DNA of 64,000 bases from Desulfovibrio sp. JC022 (GTDB taxonomy: Bacteria > Desulfobacterota > Desulfovibrionia > Desulfovibrionales > Desulfovibrionaceae), in assembly GCF_010470665.1 (NCBI RefSeq), contig NZ_VOPZ01000002.1:242553-306552 (forward strand), read 5' to 3'. Positions 6,904 to 16,274 of this stretch are shown here, in pieces (the stretch's first letter is position 1; each line of letters opens with the position of its first letter). Both the position numbers and the translations under genes were made by a program. The notes under the pieces were generated by a model, which saw only the letters and a program-made list of their open reading frames with translations, ran no database searches and had not been told where the DNA came from.

Positions 6904-8214
6904 ATGATCTTCGACGTAGACAAGGAAACAATGCCGAGGGAAGAGCTGGAAGAATTGCAGCTCAAACGCTTGAAGCAACTTTGCGAACGCGTTTATGCCA
7001 ACGTTCCTTTTTACACCAACAAGTTTAAGGAACTGGGTATCGAACCCAAGGACATCAACTCCCTTTCCGATCTTACCAGACTGCCTTTTACTGAAAAGCA
7101 GGACCTGCGTAACCACTACCCCTTCGGCCTCTTTGCTGTTTCCCGCGAGAACATCGTCCGCATCCACTCTTCTTCCGGTACCACCGGCAAGGCAACCGTT
7201 GTCGGCTACACCAAGCGCGACATCAAGAACTGGGCGGACCTGATGGCCCGTTCCTTCGCTATTGCCGGGGCTACTCCTGAAGACAGCATCCACAATGCTT
7301 ACGGTTATGGTCTTTTTACCGGGGGCCTCGGCGCTCACTACGGTGCGGAAGCACTGGGCGCGACCATCATCCCGGTTTCCGGCGGCGGCACCAGACGGCA
7401 GATCATGCTGCTCAAAGATTTCGGCGCGGACGTAATCTGCTGCACCCCCTCCTACGCCCTGTTCCTCTATGAAACAGGCAAGGAAATGGGCATTGATTTC
7501 AGCAAACTGCCCCTTAGAATCGGTATCTTCGGTGCTGAGCCGTGGACTGAATCCATGCGCCGCGACATTGAGAGCAAACTCAACATCAAGGCTCTCGACA
7601 TTTACGGCCTGTCCGAAATCATGGGTCCCGGCGTTGCTATGGAATGTGCCGAAGAACAGAAAGGCCTGCATATCATGGAAGACCACTTTCTGCCTGAAAT
7701 CATAAACCCAGAAACCGGCGAGCATGTAGAGCCCGGCGAAGTGGGCGAGCTGGTAATCACCACCCTGACCAAGGAAGGCATCCCGCTCATTCGCTACCGC
7801 ACCCGCGACCTGACCCGTCTGAACTACACAGCCTGCCGTTGCGGCCGCACCTTTGCCCGCATGCAGCGTGTAACCGGACGTAGTGACGATATGCTCATCA
7901 TCCGCGGCGTGAACGTCTTCCCGTCCCAGATTGAGTCCATCCTCGTTGAGACCGAAGGCATTTCCCCGCATTACCAACTCGTTGTTGAACGTGACGGCAA
8001 TCTCGACATTCTCACTGTTAAAGTTGAAATTTCAGGTTCCTCGTTCTCTGATGAAATTAAAAATTTACAGCGTCTCGAAAGAAAGATACAAAAAACTATT
8101 AAGGAATTCCTTGGCGTAACAGCCAGAGTCAAGCTTGTGGAACCCAAATCCATTGAACGTTCCATGGGTAAGGCCCAGAGAATTATCGACCTGCGTAATC
8201 AGAACCAGCAATAG
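6904..8214 (+). CDS. paaK: Phenylacetate-CoA ligase family AMP-forming ligase
   Basis: 436 residues, typical of PaaK. Activates an aryl or related carboxylate to its CoA thioester through an acyl-adenylate in the cytosol. The AMP-binding P-loop motif [10 protein letters not shown] is at residues 89-98, the motif [10 protein letters not shown] near 235-245, and RYRTRDL plus [11 protein letters not shown] mark the C-terminal subdomain. The start has CAGGAGG upstream. It is followed after 25 bp by an ACT-domain gene. In sulfate reducers this pair often accompanies aromatic amino-acid 2-oxoacid metabolism, so the substrate may be phenylacetate or indoleacetate; the substrate is inferred. Confidence 0.93.
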   Translation: MIFDVDKETMPREELEELQLKRLKQLCERVYANVPFYTNKFKELGIEPKDINSLSDLTRLPFTEKQDLRNHYPFGLFAVSRENIVRIHSSSGTTGKATVVGYTKRDIKNWADLMARSFAIAGATPEDSIHNAYGYGLFTGGLGAHYGAEALGATIIPVSGGGTRRQIMLLKDFGADVICCTPSYALFLYETGKEMGIDFSKLPLRIGIFGAEPWTESMRRDIESKLNIKALDIYGLSEIMGPGVAMECAEEQKGLHIMEDHFLPEIINPETGEHVEPGEVGELVITTLTKEGIPLIRYRTRDLTRLNYTACRCGRTFARMQRVTGRSDDMLIIRGVNVFPSQIESILVETEGISPHYQLVVERDGNLDILTVKVEISGSSFSDEIKNLQRLERKIQKTIKEFLGVTARVKLVEPKSIERSMGKAQRIIDLRNQNQQ

Positions 8215-8239
8215 AACCTATCAAAAGCGAGGAAACACC

Positions 8240-8671
8240 ATGAAATGTGACCAGCTATCCATATTCCTTGAGAACCGTGCCGGCAGACTTGCTGAAGTTA
8301 CTCGTCTGCTTACTGAAAACAAAGTCAACATCCGTGCCCTCTCTCTTGCCGACACTTCTGATTTCGGCATCCTGAGAGTCATCGTGTCCGACTTTGAAAC
8401 TGCGCAGAAAGTGCTTAAAGACGCAGGCTTCACCGTTGGTAAAACCTCCGTTGTGGCAGTAGAGGTCGACGACCAGCCCGGCGGACTGCACAACCTGCTC
8501 GAAATGCTGCGCGGGTCCGGTATCAACGTGGAATACATGTACGCCTTTGTACACCAGTCCGGTGCCAATGCCGTAATTATCTTCCGCTTTGACCGCACCG
8601 ATCAGGCAATTGAACTTCTCACTGAGAAGAACATCAAAATGCTTCCCAGCGAAGAGCTTTGTAAGCTTTAA
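8240..8671 (+). CDS. Tandem ACT-domain protein, amino-acid sensor
   Basis: 143 residues forming two ACT domains, the first beginning at FLENRAGRLAEVTRLL and the second at DDQPGGLHNLLEMLRG. There is no catalytic domain. ACT domains bind small ligands, usually amino acids. The ATG at 8240 is preceded by AGCGAGGAAA. It forms an operon with the CoA ligase, so it probably senses an aromatic amino acid or modulates the ligase; this is inference from context. Confidence 0.9.
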   Translation: MKCDQLSIFLENRAGRLAEVTRLLTENKVNIRALSLADTSDFGILRVIVSDFETAQKVLKDAGFTVGKTSVVAVEVDDQPGGLHNLLEMLRGSGINVEYMYAFVHQSGANAVIIFRFDRTDQAIELLTEKNIKMLPSEELCKL

Positions 8672-8695
8672 ACTATTTAGCTTCACAAACAAATC

Positions 8696-8740
8696 AAAGG
8701 GAGATTTTAGCTATTATTAGTTAAAATCTCCCTTTTGTTT
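8696..8740 (+). terminator. Terminator of the paaK-ACT operon
   Basis: A 14-bp perfect stem AAAGGGAGATTTTA / TAAAATCTCCCTTT followed by TGTTTT. It ends only 13 bp before the rtcB start codon. Confidence 0.9.
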
Positions 8741-8752
8741 TATGTATACAAA

Positions 8753-10180
8753 ATGAACATCAAACTACTCAAACAAGAAGCCCCCTGCCGTTGGCGTATG
8801 GAGAAATACGGCCCCATGCGCGTTGACGCTATGTTTTTCGGCAACAAAGATATTATCCTTGATCTGGACGAGACCACAGTCTCGCAGGTTCGTGATGTGG
8901 CATCACTTCCGGGCGTGGTAAGTCCGGTCTGCGCCATGCCGGACGCCCATTCCGGTTACGGCTTTCCCATCGGCGGGGTCGGTGCCTTTGATGAAAAACA
9001 CGGAATAATTTCTGCTGGAGGGGTCGGTTTTGATATTTCCTGCGGCGTGCGTACCCTGACCACCGGACTGACCCGGCAGGACTTGATCACCTGCGATGAA
9101 AAGCTGGCTGATTTACTTTTTAGACGAATTCCATCAGGAACGGGAGTTGGCGGTGAGATAATCCTTGAAGGAGACTTGCTGGATGAAATGCTGCGCGGCG
9201 GTGCCTCATGGGCTGTGGGGCAAGGCATGGGCCAACCGGAGGACCTCGGCAGGATTGAAGGTAACGGACGCAACAATTTTGCTGATCCGAAAAAAGTTCC
9301 GCAGAGGGCTAAGCAGCGCATGCGCAACCAGTTGGGATCACTGGGATCAGGGAATCACTATCTGGAAGTTCAATATGTGGAAGAAATTTATGATGCAGCC
9401 AAAGCTGCGGCCTTCGGCATCGAAATTGATGATGTGGTGGTCAGCATCCATTGCGGGTCGCGCGGCTTGGGCCACCAGATTGCCAAGGATTACCTGCCCA
9501 TGATGGCTAAAGCCGCCCCCGGATTCGGCATCAAACTGCCTCATCGCGATATTGCCTGCACACCTATCAGCTCAGAGCTGGGTCAGGATTACCTCGGGGC
9601 CATGGGAGCGGGCATCAACTGCGCCCTTGCCAACCGTCAGGTAATCACCCACCTTGTGCGCCAATGCTTTGCTGATCTTTTACCGCAGGCTGATTTGCGA
9701 CTGCTTTATGATGTGAGTCATAACACCTGCCAGCGTGAAAAATTCAATGTTAACGGCAAAAAGCGCAATCTCTGGGTACACCGCAAAGGCGCAACCCGCG
9801 CCCTTGGCCCGGACCACCCGGAACTTCCCAGTGAATTCAAAAAACACGGTCAGCCGATAATCATCGGTGGAAGCATGGGGACGGCTTCCTACATCCTTGC
9901 CGGAACAAAGCAGGCTGCGGAAATTTCATTTTCGTCCTGCTGTCACGGTGCCGGGCGGGTTATGAGCCGAACCAAAGCGCGCAAGAATTTCAAAGGAAGT
10001 AAAATCCAAAAAGAACTGGGCAGGCGCGGAATCATCATCCGCAGCGGCTCAATCAAGGGCATTGCCGAGGAAGCCCCCCTTGCCTACAAAAACATCGATT
10101 CGATTATTGAATCAACCCAAACAGCCGGAATATCAGAAAAGGTTGCCTGCTTGCGACCAATTTTATGCATTAAGGGCTAA
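8753..10180 (+). CDS. rtcB: RNA-splicing ligase RtcB
   Basis: 475 residues from the ATG at 8753; an upstream in-frame TTG (8735) lies in the terminator. RtcB joins 2',3'-cyclic phosphate or 3'-phosphate RNA ends to 5'-OH using GTP and Mn2+. Metal ligands are visible: D94 and C97 in DISCGV, the histidines in SIHCGSRGLGHQ and YDVSHN, and the guanylated histidine in CCHGAGRVMSR. The gene has no clear ribosome binding site and almost no room for a promoter after the preceding terminator, so expression may depend on read-through or a promoter inside the terminator region. No rtcA or rtcR is nearby. Confidence 0.95.
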   Translation: MNIKLLKQEAPCRWRMEKYGPMRVDAMFFGNKDIILDLDETTVSQVRDVASLPGVVSPVCAMPDAHSGYGFPIGGVGAFDEKHGIISAGGVGFDISCGVRTLTTGLTRQDLITCDEKLADLLFRRIPSGTGVGGEIILEGDLLDEMLRGGASWAVGQGMGQPEDLGRIEGNGRNNFADPKKVPQRAKQRMRNQLGSLGSGNHYLEVQYVEEIYDAAKAAAFGIEIDDVVVSIHCGSRGLGHQIAKDYLPMMAKAAPGFGIKLPHRDIACTPISSELGQDYLGAMGAGINCALANRQVITHLVRQCFADLLPQADLRLLYDVSHNTCQREKFNVNGKKRNLWVHRKGATRALGPDHPELPSEFKKHGQPIIIGGSMGTASYILAGTKQAAEISFSSCCHGAGRVMSRTKARKNFKGSKIQKELGRRGIIIRSGSIKGIAEEAPLAYKNIDSIIESTQTAGISEKVACLRPILCIKG

Positions 10181-10221
10181 TAATTGTGGAAATAGATTAT
10201 GTTTTGGCTTAAGTTATCCTG

Positions 10222-10566
10222 ATGGAAAATATTGAAGTAATCAACAAGGATTGGCTGGCCTCCATGGCCTCCACCAAAAAGGAATTCCTGACCAAGCTTT
10301 TTGCCGTATTCCTGCACGATGAACCTGCGCGGGTAATCAAAATCAGGGAAGCCTTCGAAGCCGGACAAATGGATGAACTGAAATACCTTGCCCACTCCCT
10401 TAAAGGCGCTGCCGCCACCATGGGTGCCGACAGGGTTCGCGAAGCCTGCCTGAGACTGGAATACAGTGCCCGCGACGAAGACAAAGAACTCTCGGAAAAG
10501 AACCTGCACATTCTTGAGGACGAGATGAAACTTGTTTACGATTTCATGAGCGAATTCATCCAGTAA
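10222..10566 (+). CDS. Stand-alone HPt (histidine phosphotransfer) domain protein
   Basis: 114 residues, a single four-helix HPt domain. The phosphoacceptor is H58 in AHSLKGAAATMGA, the signature of this family. Such proteins shuttle phosphate between hybrid kinases and response regulators in the cytosol. It stands alone 41 bp after rtcB and before a bidirectional terminator. No partner kinase is adjacent. Confidence 0.93.
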   Translation: MENIEVINKDWLASMASTKKEFLTKLFAVFLHDEPARVIKIREAFEAGQMDELKYLAHSLKGAAATMGADRVREACLRLEYSARDEDKELSEKNLHILEDEMKLVYDFMSEFIQ

Positions 10567-10591
10567 CAGATCAGTTTAAATAAATTTCAAA

Positions 10592-10623
10592 CTGAAAAAC
10601 CGGGAGTTCTCCCGGTTTTTCAG
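10592..10623. terminator. Bidirectional terminator between HPt gene and kup
   Basis: A near-perfect palindrome CTGAAAAACCGGGAG / CTCCCGGTTTTTCAG with A- and T-tracts on both sides, placed between convergent genes. Confidence 0.9.
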
Positions 10624-10635
10624 CTTTATACTTCT

Positions 10636-12501
10636 TTAGATTGTAATTGCCGTACCAATAGTAATCACCTTATCCGCAGGAATCCGCAAATAATCGAGAG
10701 GATCTTCGGACATGGAACTGAACAGAATAAAAAGCTTACGACGCAGCAAATGCTTTTTATTCTCCTTGTTTAAACGCAGCAACATCCTCCCCATGTAAAA
10801 AGAACTGTCCGTGCTGCTCAGCCCCAACTGGTTCCATGACTGAACCAGCACAAGCGAAAGATTTGGCTTTTCCATGAAACCGTAGTTCACGGTCATCCAA
10901 TAAATATTTTTATCAATATTTTTAAGCGCGATGCGACTGTGCGGATCAAGATAGGGATCACTGGCAGTAGTTACCCGCAAAAAAACAAGCTTTTCATGCA
11001 CAACCCGGTTATTGCGCAAATGTTGCAAAAACGCATGGGGGACGGATTCTGATGCAGTAAGAAAAACAGCCTCCCCCGGAACCTTGGCCAGCATATACTT
11101 TTCAATTTCAGGTTCCAGATTCGAAACCTCCAGCCCCCGCTTCTGCAACAACCCTCTCAGCTTGGCACGTCCCCAGATCCAGACAAACATGCCATAAGCA
11201 ATAAGCCCTGCCAGCAGGATGGGGAACCAGCCACCCCCGGCGATCTTGGTGAAGTTGACGATGAAAAAACCAAGATCAAAAATTGCAAAAAATCCGGTCA
11301 GTACTGCGGCTAAAACCCACGGGCAATTGCGAATCTTGCGCAGGTAAAACCAGAATAAATAGGTGGTAATTACCATGGTCCCGGTTATGGCGATACCGTA
11401 AGCCCCGGCCAGATTTTCCGATTCCCTGAAAAAAATCACCAACAGAATGCACAACGCGGCCATAATCCAATTAACCGAGCGCACAAAGACCTGACCGGGA
11501 TTATCCTCCGAGGTTTGCAAAATACGGATACGAGGCACAAAACCCAGATGCACAGCCTGTGCGGTAAGGGAAAAAGCCCCGGAAATAATGGCCTGAGAGG
11601 CAATGATTGCCGCAAAGGTTGCCAGCCCCACCATGGGCAGGGTCAAAAATTTCGGAAAAAGACTGAAAAAAGGATTGATAATGGCATGGGGATTCCTGAT
11701 CAGCATAGCTCCCTGCCCAAGATAATTGAGAAGTAGACTAGGCAGAGCCACGCAATACCATGCCAGAGTGATCGGCTTGCGCCCGAAATGGCCCATATCG
11801 GCAAAAAGAGCCTCTCCCCCGGTAACACAGAGTACAACCGCGCCAAGGACCATACAGCCGGCAATTCCGTTTTCAACGAAAAAATTAACCGCATAATACG
11901 GCCTGAAGGCCTGCAAGACCTCTGGATTACCCACTGCGCTAAACAATCCGAAGGCACCGATCACCGTAAACCAGACCAGCATAACCGGACCGAACAACCG
12001 TCCTATCTTCTCGGTACCGCTGCTCTGAAAAGCAAAAAGGGCCAGCAAAATTGTACAGGCGATATGAGTCGTATACTTATGTGCGGCAGTAGTGGCTACA
12101 TCCAGCCCCTCAATAGCGGAAAGCACGGAAATAGCAGGAGTGATGACCCCGTCCCCATAAAGCAAAGCACCGCCGATCATGGCAGCAAAAAGCATAAATG
12201 AAGCAGATCTGCGCTGCCCCGCATGACTGACCAGTTCGTAAAGTGCAAAAATACCGCCCTCGCCTTTATTATCTGCTGCCATGACGAATGTAACGTATTT
12301 CAGGCAGATCACGATCAGCAAAGACCAGATAATCAGGGAAAGCACCCCCAGCACATTTGCCGGGTTAAGCGTGATGGCATGGTGCCCGCTGAAACAGGCT
12401 TTCATGGCATAGAGCGGGCTGGTGCCGATATCACCGAACACAACCCCCAACGCGCCCAGCGCAAGTGCGGTCTGGCGGCTCTTTGCTTTATGCTTTGTCA
12501 T
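10636..12501 (-). CDS. kup: Potassium uptake protein Kup
   Basis: 621 residues. A KUP/HAK/KT proton-coupled K+ importer of the inner membrane, with about 12 hydrophobic helices and a cytosolic C-terminal domain. Family signatures visible: LALGALGVVFGDIGTSPLYA at the N-terminus, GDGVITPAISVLSAIEGL, and the GEALFADMGHFG segment. The ATG at 12501 has AGGGAAG upstream; the longer frame to 12531 adds ten residues without a site. It is monocistronic by spacing. Confidence 0.95.
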   Translation of the reverse strand: MTKHKAKSRQTALALGALGVVFGDIGTSPLYAMKACFSGHHAITLNPANVLGVLSLIIWSLLIVICLKYVTFVMAADNKGEGGIFALYELVSHAGQRRSASFMLFAAMIGGALLYGDGVITPAISVLSAIEGLDVATTAAHKYTTHIACTILLALFAFQSSGTEKIGRLFGPVMLVWFTVIGAFGLFSAVGNPEVLQAFRPYYAVNFFVENGIAGCMVLGAVVLCVTGGEALFADMGHFGRKPITLAWYCVALPSLLLNYLGQGAMLIRNPHAIINPFFSLFPKFLTLPMVGLATFAAIIASQAIISGAFSLTAQAVHLGFVPRIRILQTSEDNPGQVFVRSVNWIMAALCILLVIFFRESENLAGAYGIAITGTMVITTYLFWFYLRKIRNCPWVLAAVLTGFFAIFDLGFFIVNFTKIAGGGWFPILLAGLIAYGMFVWIWGRAKLRGLLQKRGLEVSNLEPEIEKYMLAKVPGEAVFLTASESVPHAFLQHLRNNRVVHEKLVFLRVTTASDPYLDPHSRIALKNIDKNIYWMTVNYGFMEKPNLSLVLVQSWNQLGLSSTDSSFYMGRMLLRLNKENKKHLLRRKLFILFSSMSEDPLDYLRIPADKVITIGTAITI

Positions 12502-12527
12502 AACTTCCCTGTACAAATCTCTAACGA

Positions 12528-12564
12528 ACAAAAAAAGGGAAAACTACCACAATAGTTTTCCCTT
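12528..12564 (-). terminator. Terminator of the NTF2-like gene
   Basis: A 12-bp stem AAGGGAAAACTA / TAGTTTTCCCTT with a T-run on the minus strand. It ends only 27 bp before the kup start and may separate the two minus-strand genes. Confidence 0.85.
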
Positions 12565-12585
12565 AAGTGATAAAGCACCTTACGC

Positions 12586-13047
12586 TTACTTACCCTTACG
12601 CCCATAGGTTTCCTGCTCAATTAGCCATTTTCCATCCTTGAGCAGGAATTCAAAAGAAGGAGTAAATTTACCACGTCCGTCATTACTGCGGTAATCCCAG
12701 GCAACCCTTGCACGACACTTATTGCCTTCAACTTTAAATTCAGTAATTTTGAACAGACGCAGCTTGAATGAACTATCCACCCAATATGATGCACAACGGG
12801 GCAGACTTTCACTGAATCCCTTGAACAAATTCTCTTCTTTGTAATTACAGGGAAAAGACTTAATCACAGCATTATCTGCATAAAGCCCGCGGATAGCATC
12901 GAAATCCCTTAAATTGTAAGCGTCCTTATAATCAAAAAGAACATCCTTGATCTGAACCCGCACATCCTCCTCAGAAGAAGCCCCGGCGGAAACAGCAGCG
13001 CAGAGAACAACCAGCAACATCAACATTGAAAGCAAAATTTTCTTCAC
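12586..13047 (-). CDS. Exported NTF2/SnoaL-like protein
   Basis: 153 residues: a signal peptide (KK then a long hydrophobic core ending ...VSAGA) and one alpha-beta domain resembling the NTF2-like fold (IKDVLFDYKDAYNLRDFDAIRGLYADNA, and a WDYRSNDGRGKF...FLLKDGKWLI strand pair). The GTG at 13047 is preceded by AGAAGG with 8-nt spacing, better than the first possible GTG at 13056. Probably periplasmic. The family is a fold family with diverse roles, so no reaction is proposed. Confidence 0.8.
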   Translation of the reverse strand: MKKILLSMLMLLVVLCAAVSAGASSEEDVRVQIKDVLFDYKDAYNLRDFDAIRGLYADNAVIKSFPCNYKEENLFKGFSESLPRCASYWVDSSFKLRLFKITEFKVEGNKCRARVAWDYRSNDGRGKFTPSFEFLLKDGKWLIEQETYGRKGK

Positions 13048-13113
13048 AGCAAACACCTTCTAATATGTATTTTTATGCAACTGCATTCCTTTTAAAACAA
13101 TTCGAAATAAAAA

Positions 13114-13722
13114 TCAGCAAATCCCGTTCATTCTACGCCACTTTTGCAGACAATTTTTCACCTCTTCAAAAGTTTCGTCGGGAGTTTTCCCGGCAGTATC
13201 CACAATGCATTCGGCATTGTGATCTTCCTGAAATTTAACATCCACCCCGATAACTTCCCCAAGATCCTCGAAATCCCTACCTGTGCGCTGCCGCTCAAGG
13301 GCTTTTTCATAAAGCCCGGCCATAACCAGCCCCTGTTGCCGCCCGGACTCACGCTTCATGGCCATATTCACCGGACAGCGCAAATAAACTTCAGCAAAAT
13401 ATTCTATTTTTTCACGGGCATCATTGCGCCAGCAAAGCTCATGAGCAGAACCATCCATAATCACACACCGCCCCGATTCCATGATGGAAATGGCGTCTTC
13501 CACAAAAAGGTTATAGGCCCGCTGCCGCTCATCGCAGGTGTATTCAGGATTGGGAATATAAATTTTACGCCGCTCATCCATGCAGAGCAGCACAACCTTA
13601 ACCCCTTCCGCACGCAATTGCTCATAAAACTTTCCGGCAATGGTACTCTTGCCGCATGCAGGCAATCCGGTAATCCAGATAGCCCAGTTCCTGTTAACGC
13701 ATATACCGTTCGAATTGGACAT
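13114..13722 (-). CDS. Adenylylsulfate kinase-like P-loop kinase
   Basis: 202 residues. Walker A GLPACGKST at residues 19-27 and the overall order match the APS kinase (CysC) family. However, the substrate-binding DGDNxR motif of true APS kinases is replaced by MDERRKIYIP, so the substrate is probably not APS. The start ATG at 13722 lies 29 bp inside the upstream phosphotransferase gene, so the two are co-translated. The pair likely acts on a shared substrate, perhaps a sugar or nucleotide used in capsule or lipopolysaccharide; this is inference. Confidence 0.82.
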   Translation of the reverse strand: MSNSNGICVNRNWAIWITGLPACGKSTIAGKFYEQLRAEGVKVVLLCMDERRKIYIPNPEYTCDERQRAYNLFVEDAISIMESGRCVIMDGSAHELCWRNDAREKIEYFAEVYLRCPVNMAMKRESGRQQGLVMAGLYEKALERQRTGRDFEDLGEVIGVDVKFQEDHNAECIVDTAGKTPDETFEEVKNCLQKWRRMNGIC

Positions 13723-14776
13723 AATCGAAGACCTCATCCTCAAGGACATTTTCAATAAACCGCATCAGTGCATCGCGCACTTCCTGCGGATGATCCGGAT
13801 ACCAAACCGGAGAAGCAACGACCAACCCCCTGAACACGAAAAAAGGAGCCATAACCTGTAATACTTCATCATCCCCGGTCTTTTCAAGATATGTTTCCAT
13901 ATAGGTCATGTACAGGTTACGCAGCTTACTGGAAAACTTCCCCCCTGAATAAAGCCCGAAAAGAATATAATTGGTAGCCATGCAGCAAAGATCCCCGGCA
14001 GGCTCACCCCACTCACCCCTGCTGCGGTCCAGAACGCTGAATCCGTCCGGCCCGCCCATGAGAACATTCCAAGGATGAAAATCACCATGTACTGCACATA
14101 AACGGTGGGTGTAATGAAAAAGTTTCCAACGCCAGTCGATCAGCTTTTTCTCCAGATTCACAAAGCGGTCCTGTGAAAAAAAATCACAGGGATGTTTGAA
14201 TGCCTCATCCACCAGCCCCATGATACATTCACTGGAACCGATCAAATCCCGGATACGGCGCATGTACAGATGGGGATCATACTTTTTCACAGAATGGATT
14301 TCAGCCAGCCACTCAGCAAGATCGACAACATTCTGTTCGTCCTGCTCCTGCAACTCTCCGTTACGAATACGTTCAAGATCATTAAAATAATCGTAGCCCT
14401 GCAACTTCTCATTGAGGATAAAAAACTCCTGCGGTTCATTAAGCGGGAGCATCTCACCGTCACGGCTGATATAACCGATGCCCATAGGCTTCACATGGCG
14501 CGGCAAACGGGCTGAAGCCTCATACTGAAACATAAGTACCGCTGCACGGTCCCAATAAAACTGATGCCCGTAATTATCCCCCTTCATAACCGAAATCACG
14601 GTTTCCAGCTTCTCGCCGTCTACGGTAAAAAGAACCAATAATGGCTTGCCGTAGCCGAATTTCTTCATACCCTGCTTATCCAAAGAGCCGATATCCCCAT
14701 AATCCACAAGGGACGCGCCGAGACCGAAAGCCTCTTTCAAGTATGTTTCAAGCATGGAAGCTGTGATTTCAATCAT
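13694..14776 (-). CDS. APH-family phosphotransferase (kinase fold)
   Basis: 360 residues with the aminoglycoside phosphotransferase/choline kinase catalytic loop HGDFHPWN at residues 230-237 and a metal Asp at D250 in VLDRSRGEWG, where many relatives have DFE or DWE. The N-terminal lobe (residues 40-125) carries the nucleotide-binding sheet. Start has GGAGG 7 nt upstream. It overlaps the APS-kinase-like gene. Antibiotic resistance is unlikely from the context; a small-molecule kinase for an unknown metabolite is more plausible. Confidence 0.82.
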   Translation of the reverse strand: MIEITASMLETYLKEAFGLGASLVDYGDIGSLDKQGMKKFGYGKPLLVLFTVDGEKLETVISVMKGDNYGHQFYWDRAAVLMFQYEASARLPRHVKPMGIGYISRDGEMLPLNEPQEFFILNEKLQGYDYFNDLERIRNGELQEQDEQNVVDLAEWLAEIHSVKKYDPHLYMRRIRDLIGSSECIMGLVDEAFKHPCDFFSQDRFVNLEKKLIDWRWKLFHYTHRLCAVHGDFHPWNVLMGGPDGFSVLDRSRGEWGEPAGDLCCMATNYILFGLYSGGKFSSKLRNLYMTYMETYLEKTGDDEVLQVMAPFFVFRGLVVASPVWYPDHPQEVRDALMRFIENVLEDEVFDYVQFERYMR

Positions 14777-14844
14777 GATCCATCCTCCGGGATTTTACCC
14801 CAAGGATACAGGAACTGAGAACTTACTTACAAACTATTTTTAAT

Positions 14845-14878
14845 AAAAAAACCGGAACCCTGAAAACAGGATTCCGGC
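14845..14878 (-). terminator. Terminator of the PfkB kinase gene
   Basis: Stem CCGGAAtCCTG / CAGGgTTCCGG with a TTTT loop and seven T on the minus strand. Confidence 0.85.
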
Positions 14879-14908
14879 TTGAAAGCAAATTGTATAAATT
14901 ATTAAGGT

Positions 14909-15841
14909 CTACAGCTTACCAAAATTTTTCTCGTAACGAGCCCAGAACTCTTCCTCGGTGTAGGAATGTTCCTGAGTACCGAGTTTTTCAACGCAGTAAA
15001 CCGCGCTGACAGCACCAACGTGGGCAGCTTCAACAAGATTTTTACCCATGGCGAGGCCCTTGATCAGACCTGCGCGAAACGCATCGCCTGCTCCGGTGGG
15101 ATCTTCCACAACTTCAGCCTTGGCTGCGGGAACTTTTGTTTCGCCGTCTTTTTCAACAACGAGACAGCCGTGCTCACCGAGAGTCACGATGATGGAATCG
15201 CAGATTTCCATGAGTTCATCACGGGTTTTACCTGTAGATTTCATTATCATTTCCAGTTCGTAGTCATTGGAAACAAGAATCTTGCAACCGCCGATCATTT
15301 CCAGCAGCTGTTCGCCGCTGAATGCGGGGATATTCTGGCCCGGATCGTAAATGTAGGAAACACCTTTTTCGCGGTAGACCTTGGGAAAATTCTGCATATC
15401 ATCAAGGTTACCGGGGGAAACGATAGCCAGTGCATCTGCGGGATTAACAGCTGAGAAATCGTAATCACAACCGTATTTCATAGCACCGGGGTTGAATCCG
15501 GTAATCTGGTTATCGGATTTGTCAGTGGTGATGTAGGCTCCGGCGGTGAATTCATCATCAACGCGCTTGATGCCTTCACGGGTAATTTTGTTATCGTCCA
15601 GCCATTTTTCGTAGCCGTCGAAATCCTTACCGGCAGTACCGAGGATCACAGGCTTTTCATCCAGCATGGAAAGAGCGTAAGCAATGTTTCCGGCTGTACC
15701 GCCAAAACGTTCGTCAAGGCCGTCTACCAAAAAGCATACGTTAAGCATGTGGATTTTATCGGGCAGGATATGATCGGCGAAGCTACCGGGAAAACTCATA
15801 ATTCTGTCGTAGGCCAAAGAACCGGAAACCAATATCTGCAT
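14909..15841 (-). CDS. PfkB-family carbohydrate/nucleoside kinase
   Basis: 310 residues of the ribokinase/PfkB fold. The N-terminal GG motif (FGGTAGNIAYALSML) and the C-terminal catalytic motif DPTGAGDAFRAG (about residues 245-256; Asp is the general base) are intact. Sequence style is close to adenosine kinase-like members of Deltaproteobacteria. ATP-dependent phosphorylation in the cytosol; exact substrate not determined. CAGGAG lies 9 nt before the ATG. Separate unit with its own terminator. Confidence 0.9.
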   Translation of the reverse strand: MQILVSGSLAYDRIMSFPGSFADHILPDKIHMLNVCFLVDGLDERFGGTAGNIAYALSMLDEKPVILGTAGKDFDGYEKWLDDNKITREGIKRVDDEFTAGAYITTDKSDNQITGFNPGAMKYGCDYDFSAVNPADALAIVSPGNLDDMQNFPKVYREKGVSYIYDPGQNIPAFSGEQLLEMIGGCKILVSNDYELEMIMKSTGKTRDELMEICDSIIVTLGEHGCLVVEKDGETKVPAAKAEVVEDPTGAGDAFRAGLIKGLAMGKNLVEAAHVGAVSAVYCVEKLGTQEHSYTEEEFWARYEKNFGKL

Positions 15842-15874
15842 TTGTTTGAACTCCTGAATAAATTTGGATCGGGC

Positions 15875-15917
15875 AAAAAAAGGAATCTCTGCCCGCTTAA
15901 GTTTTGCGGACAGAGAC
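15875..15917 (-). terminator. Terminator of the cytochrome c-cutA pair
   Basis: Stem of TCTCTG/CCGC pairing with GCGG/CAGAGA, followed on the minus strand by TTCC and seven T. Confidence 0.75.
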
Positions 15918-15950
15918 TATGCTTTCTTTTATGGGAAAGTCAATTAGAGG

Positions 15951-16265
15951 CTACTTTGTATGACTTTTCACCCATTCAAAAAACTCTTCATTACCCTGCT
16001 TAGACTCAAGGGCAACAATCGCCGGGCAGTCATAACTATGAATATTCTTTACTGTCTGGATCAATTTATCCACCAGCTCCGGCGATGTTTTAGCAATAAG
16101 CACCGCTTCCTCGGAACGCTCAAGCTTACCTTCCCACCAGTACATGGATTCCATTTTATCAAAGATATTCACGCAGGCTGCAAGATGGCGCATGAGCAGT
16201 TCGCCACCAATCTCTCGCGCTTCTTCCACATCTCCGGCAGTAATATAAACCAGCATTATGGACAT
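15951..16265 (-). CDS. cutA: Divalent-cation tolerance protein CutA
   Basis: 104 residues, the family length. Trimeric ferredoxin-like fold protein linked to divalent metal tolerance in enterobacteria. Signature segments are LAACVNIFDKMESMYWWEGK and ALESKQGNEEFFEWV. A strong AGGAGGG lies 4-5 nt before the ATG, 9 bp after the cytochrome gene, so the two are co-transcribed. Confidence 0.95.
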   Translation of the reverse strand: MSIMLVYITAGDVEEAREIGGELLMRHLAACVNIFDKMESMYWWEGKLERSEEAVLIAKTSPELVDKLIQTVKNIHSYDCPAIVALESKQGNEEFFEWVKSHTK

Positions 16266-16274
16266 AAAGCCCTC

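Noticed and set aside
6850-7977. 375-codon minus-strand open frame over paaK
   Set aside because: Antisense shadow; paaK has full family motifs and a ribosome binding site.
13114-13722. Assimilatory APS kinase (cysC)
   Set aside because: The substrate motif of APS kinases is missing and no sulfate-assimilation genes are adjacent.
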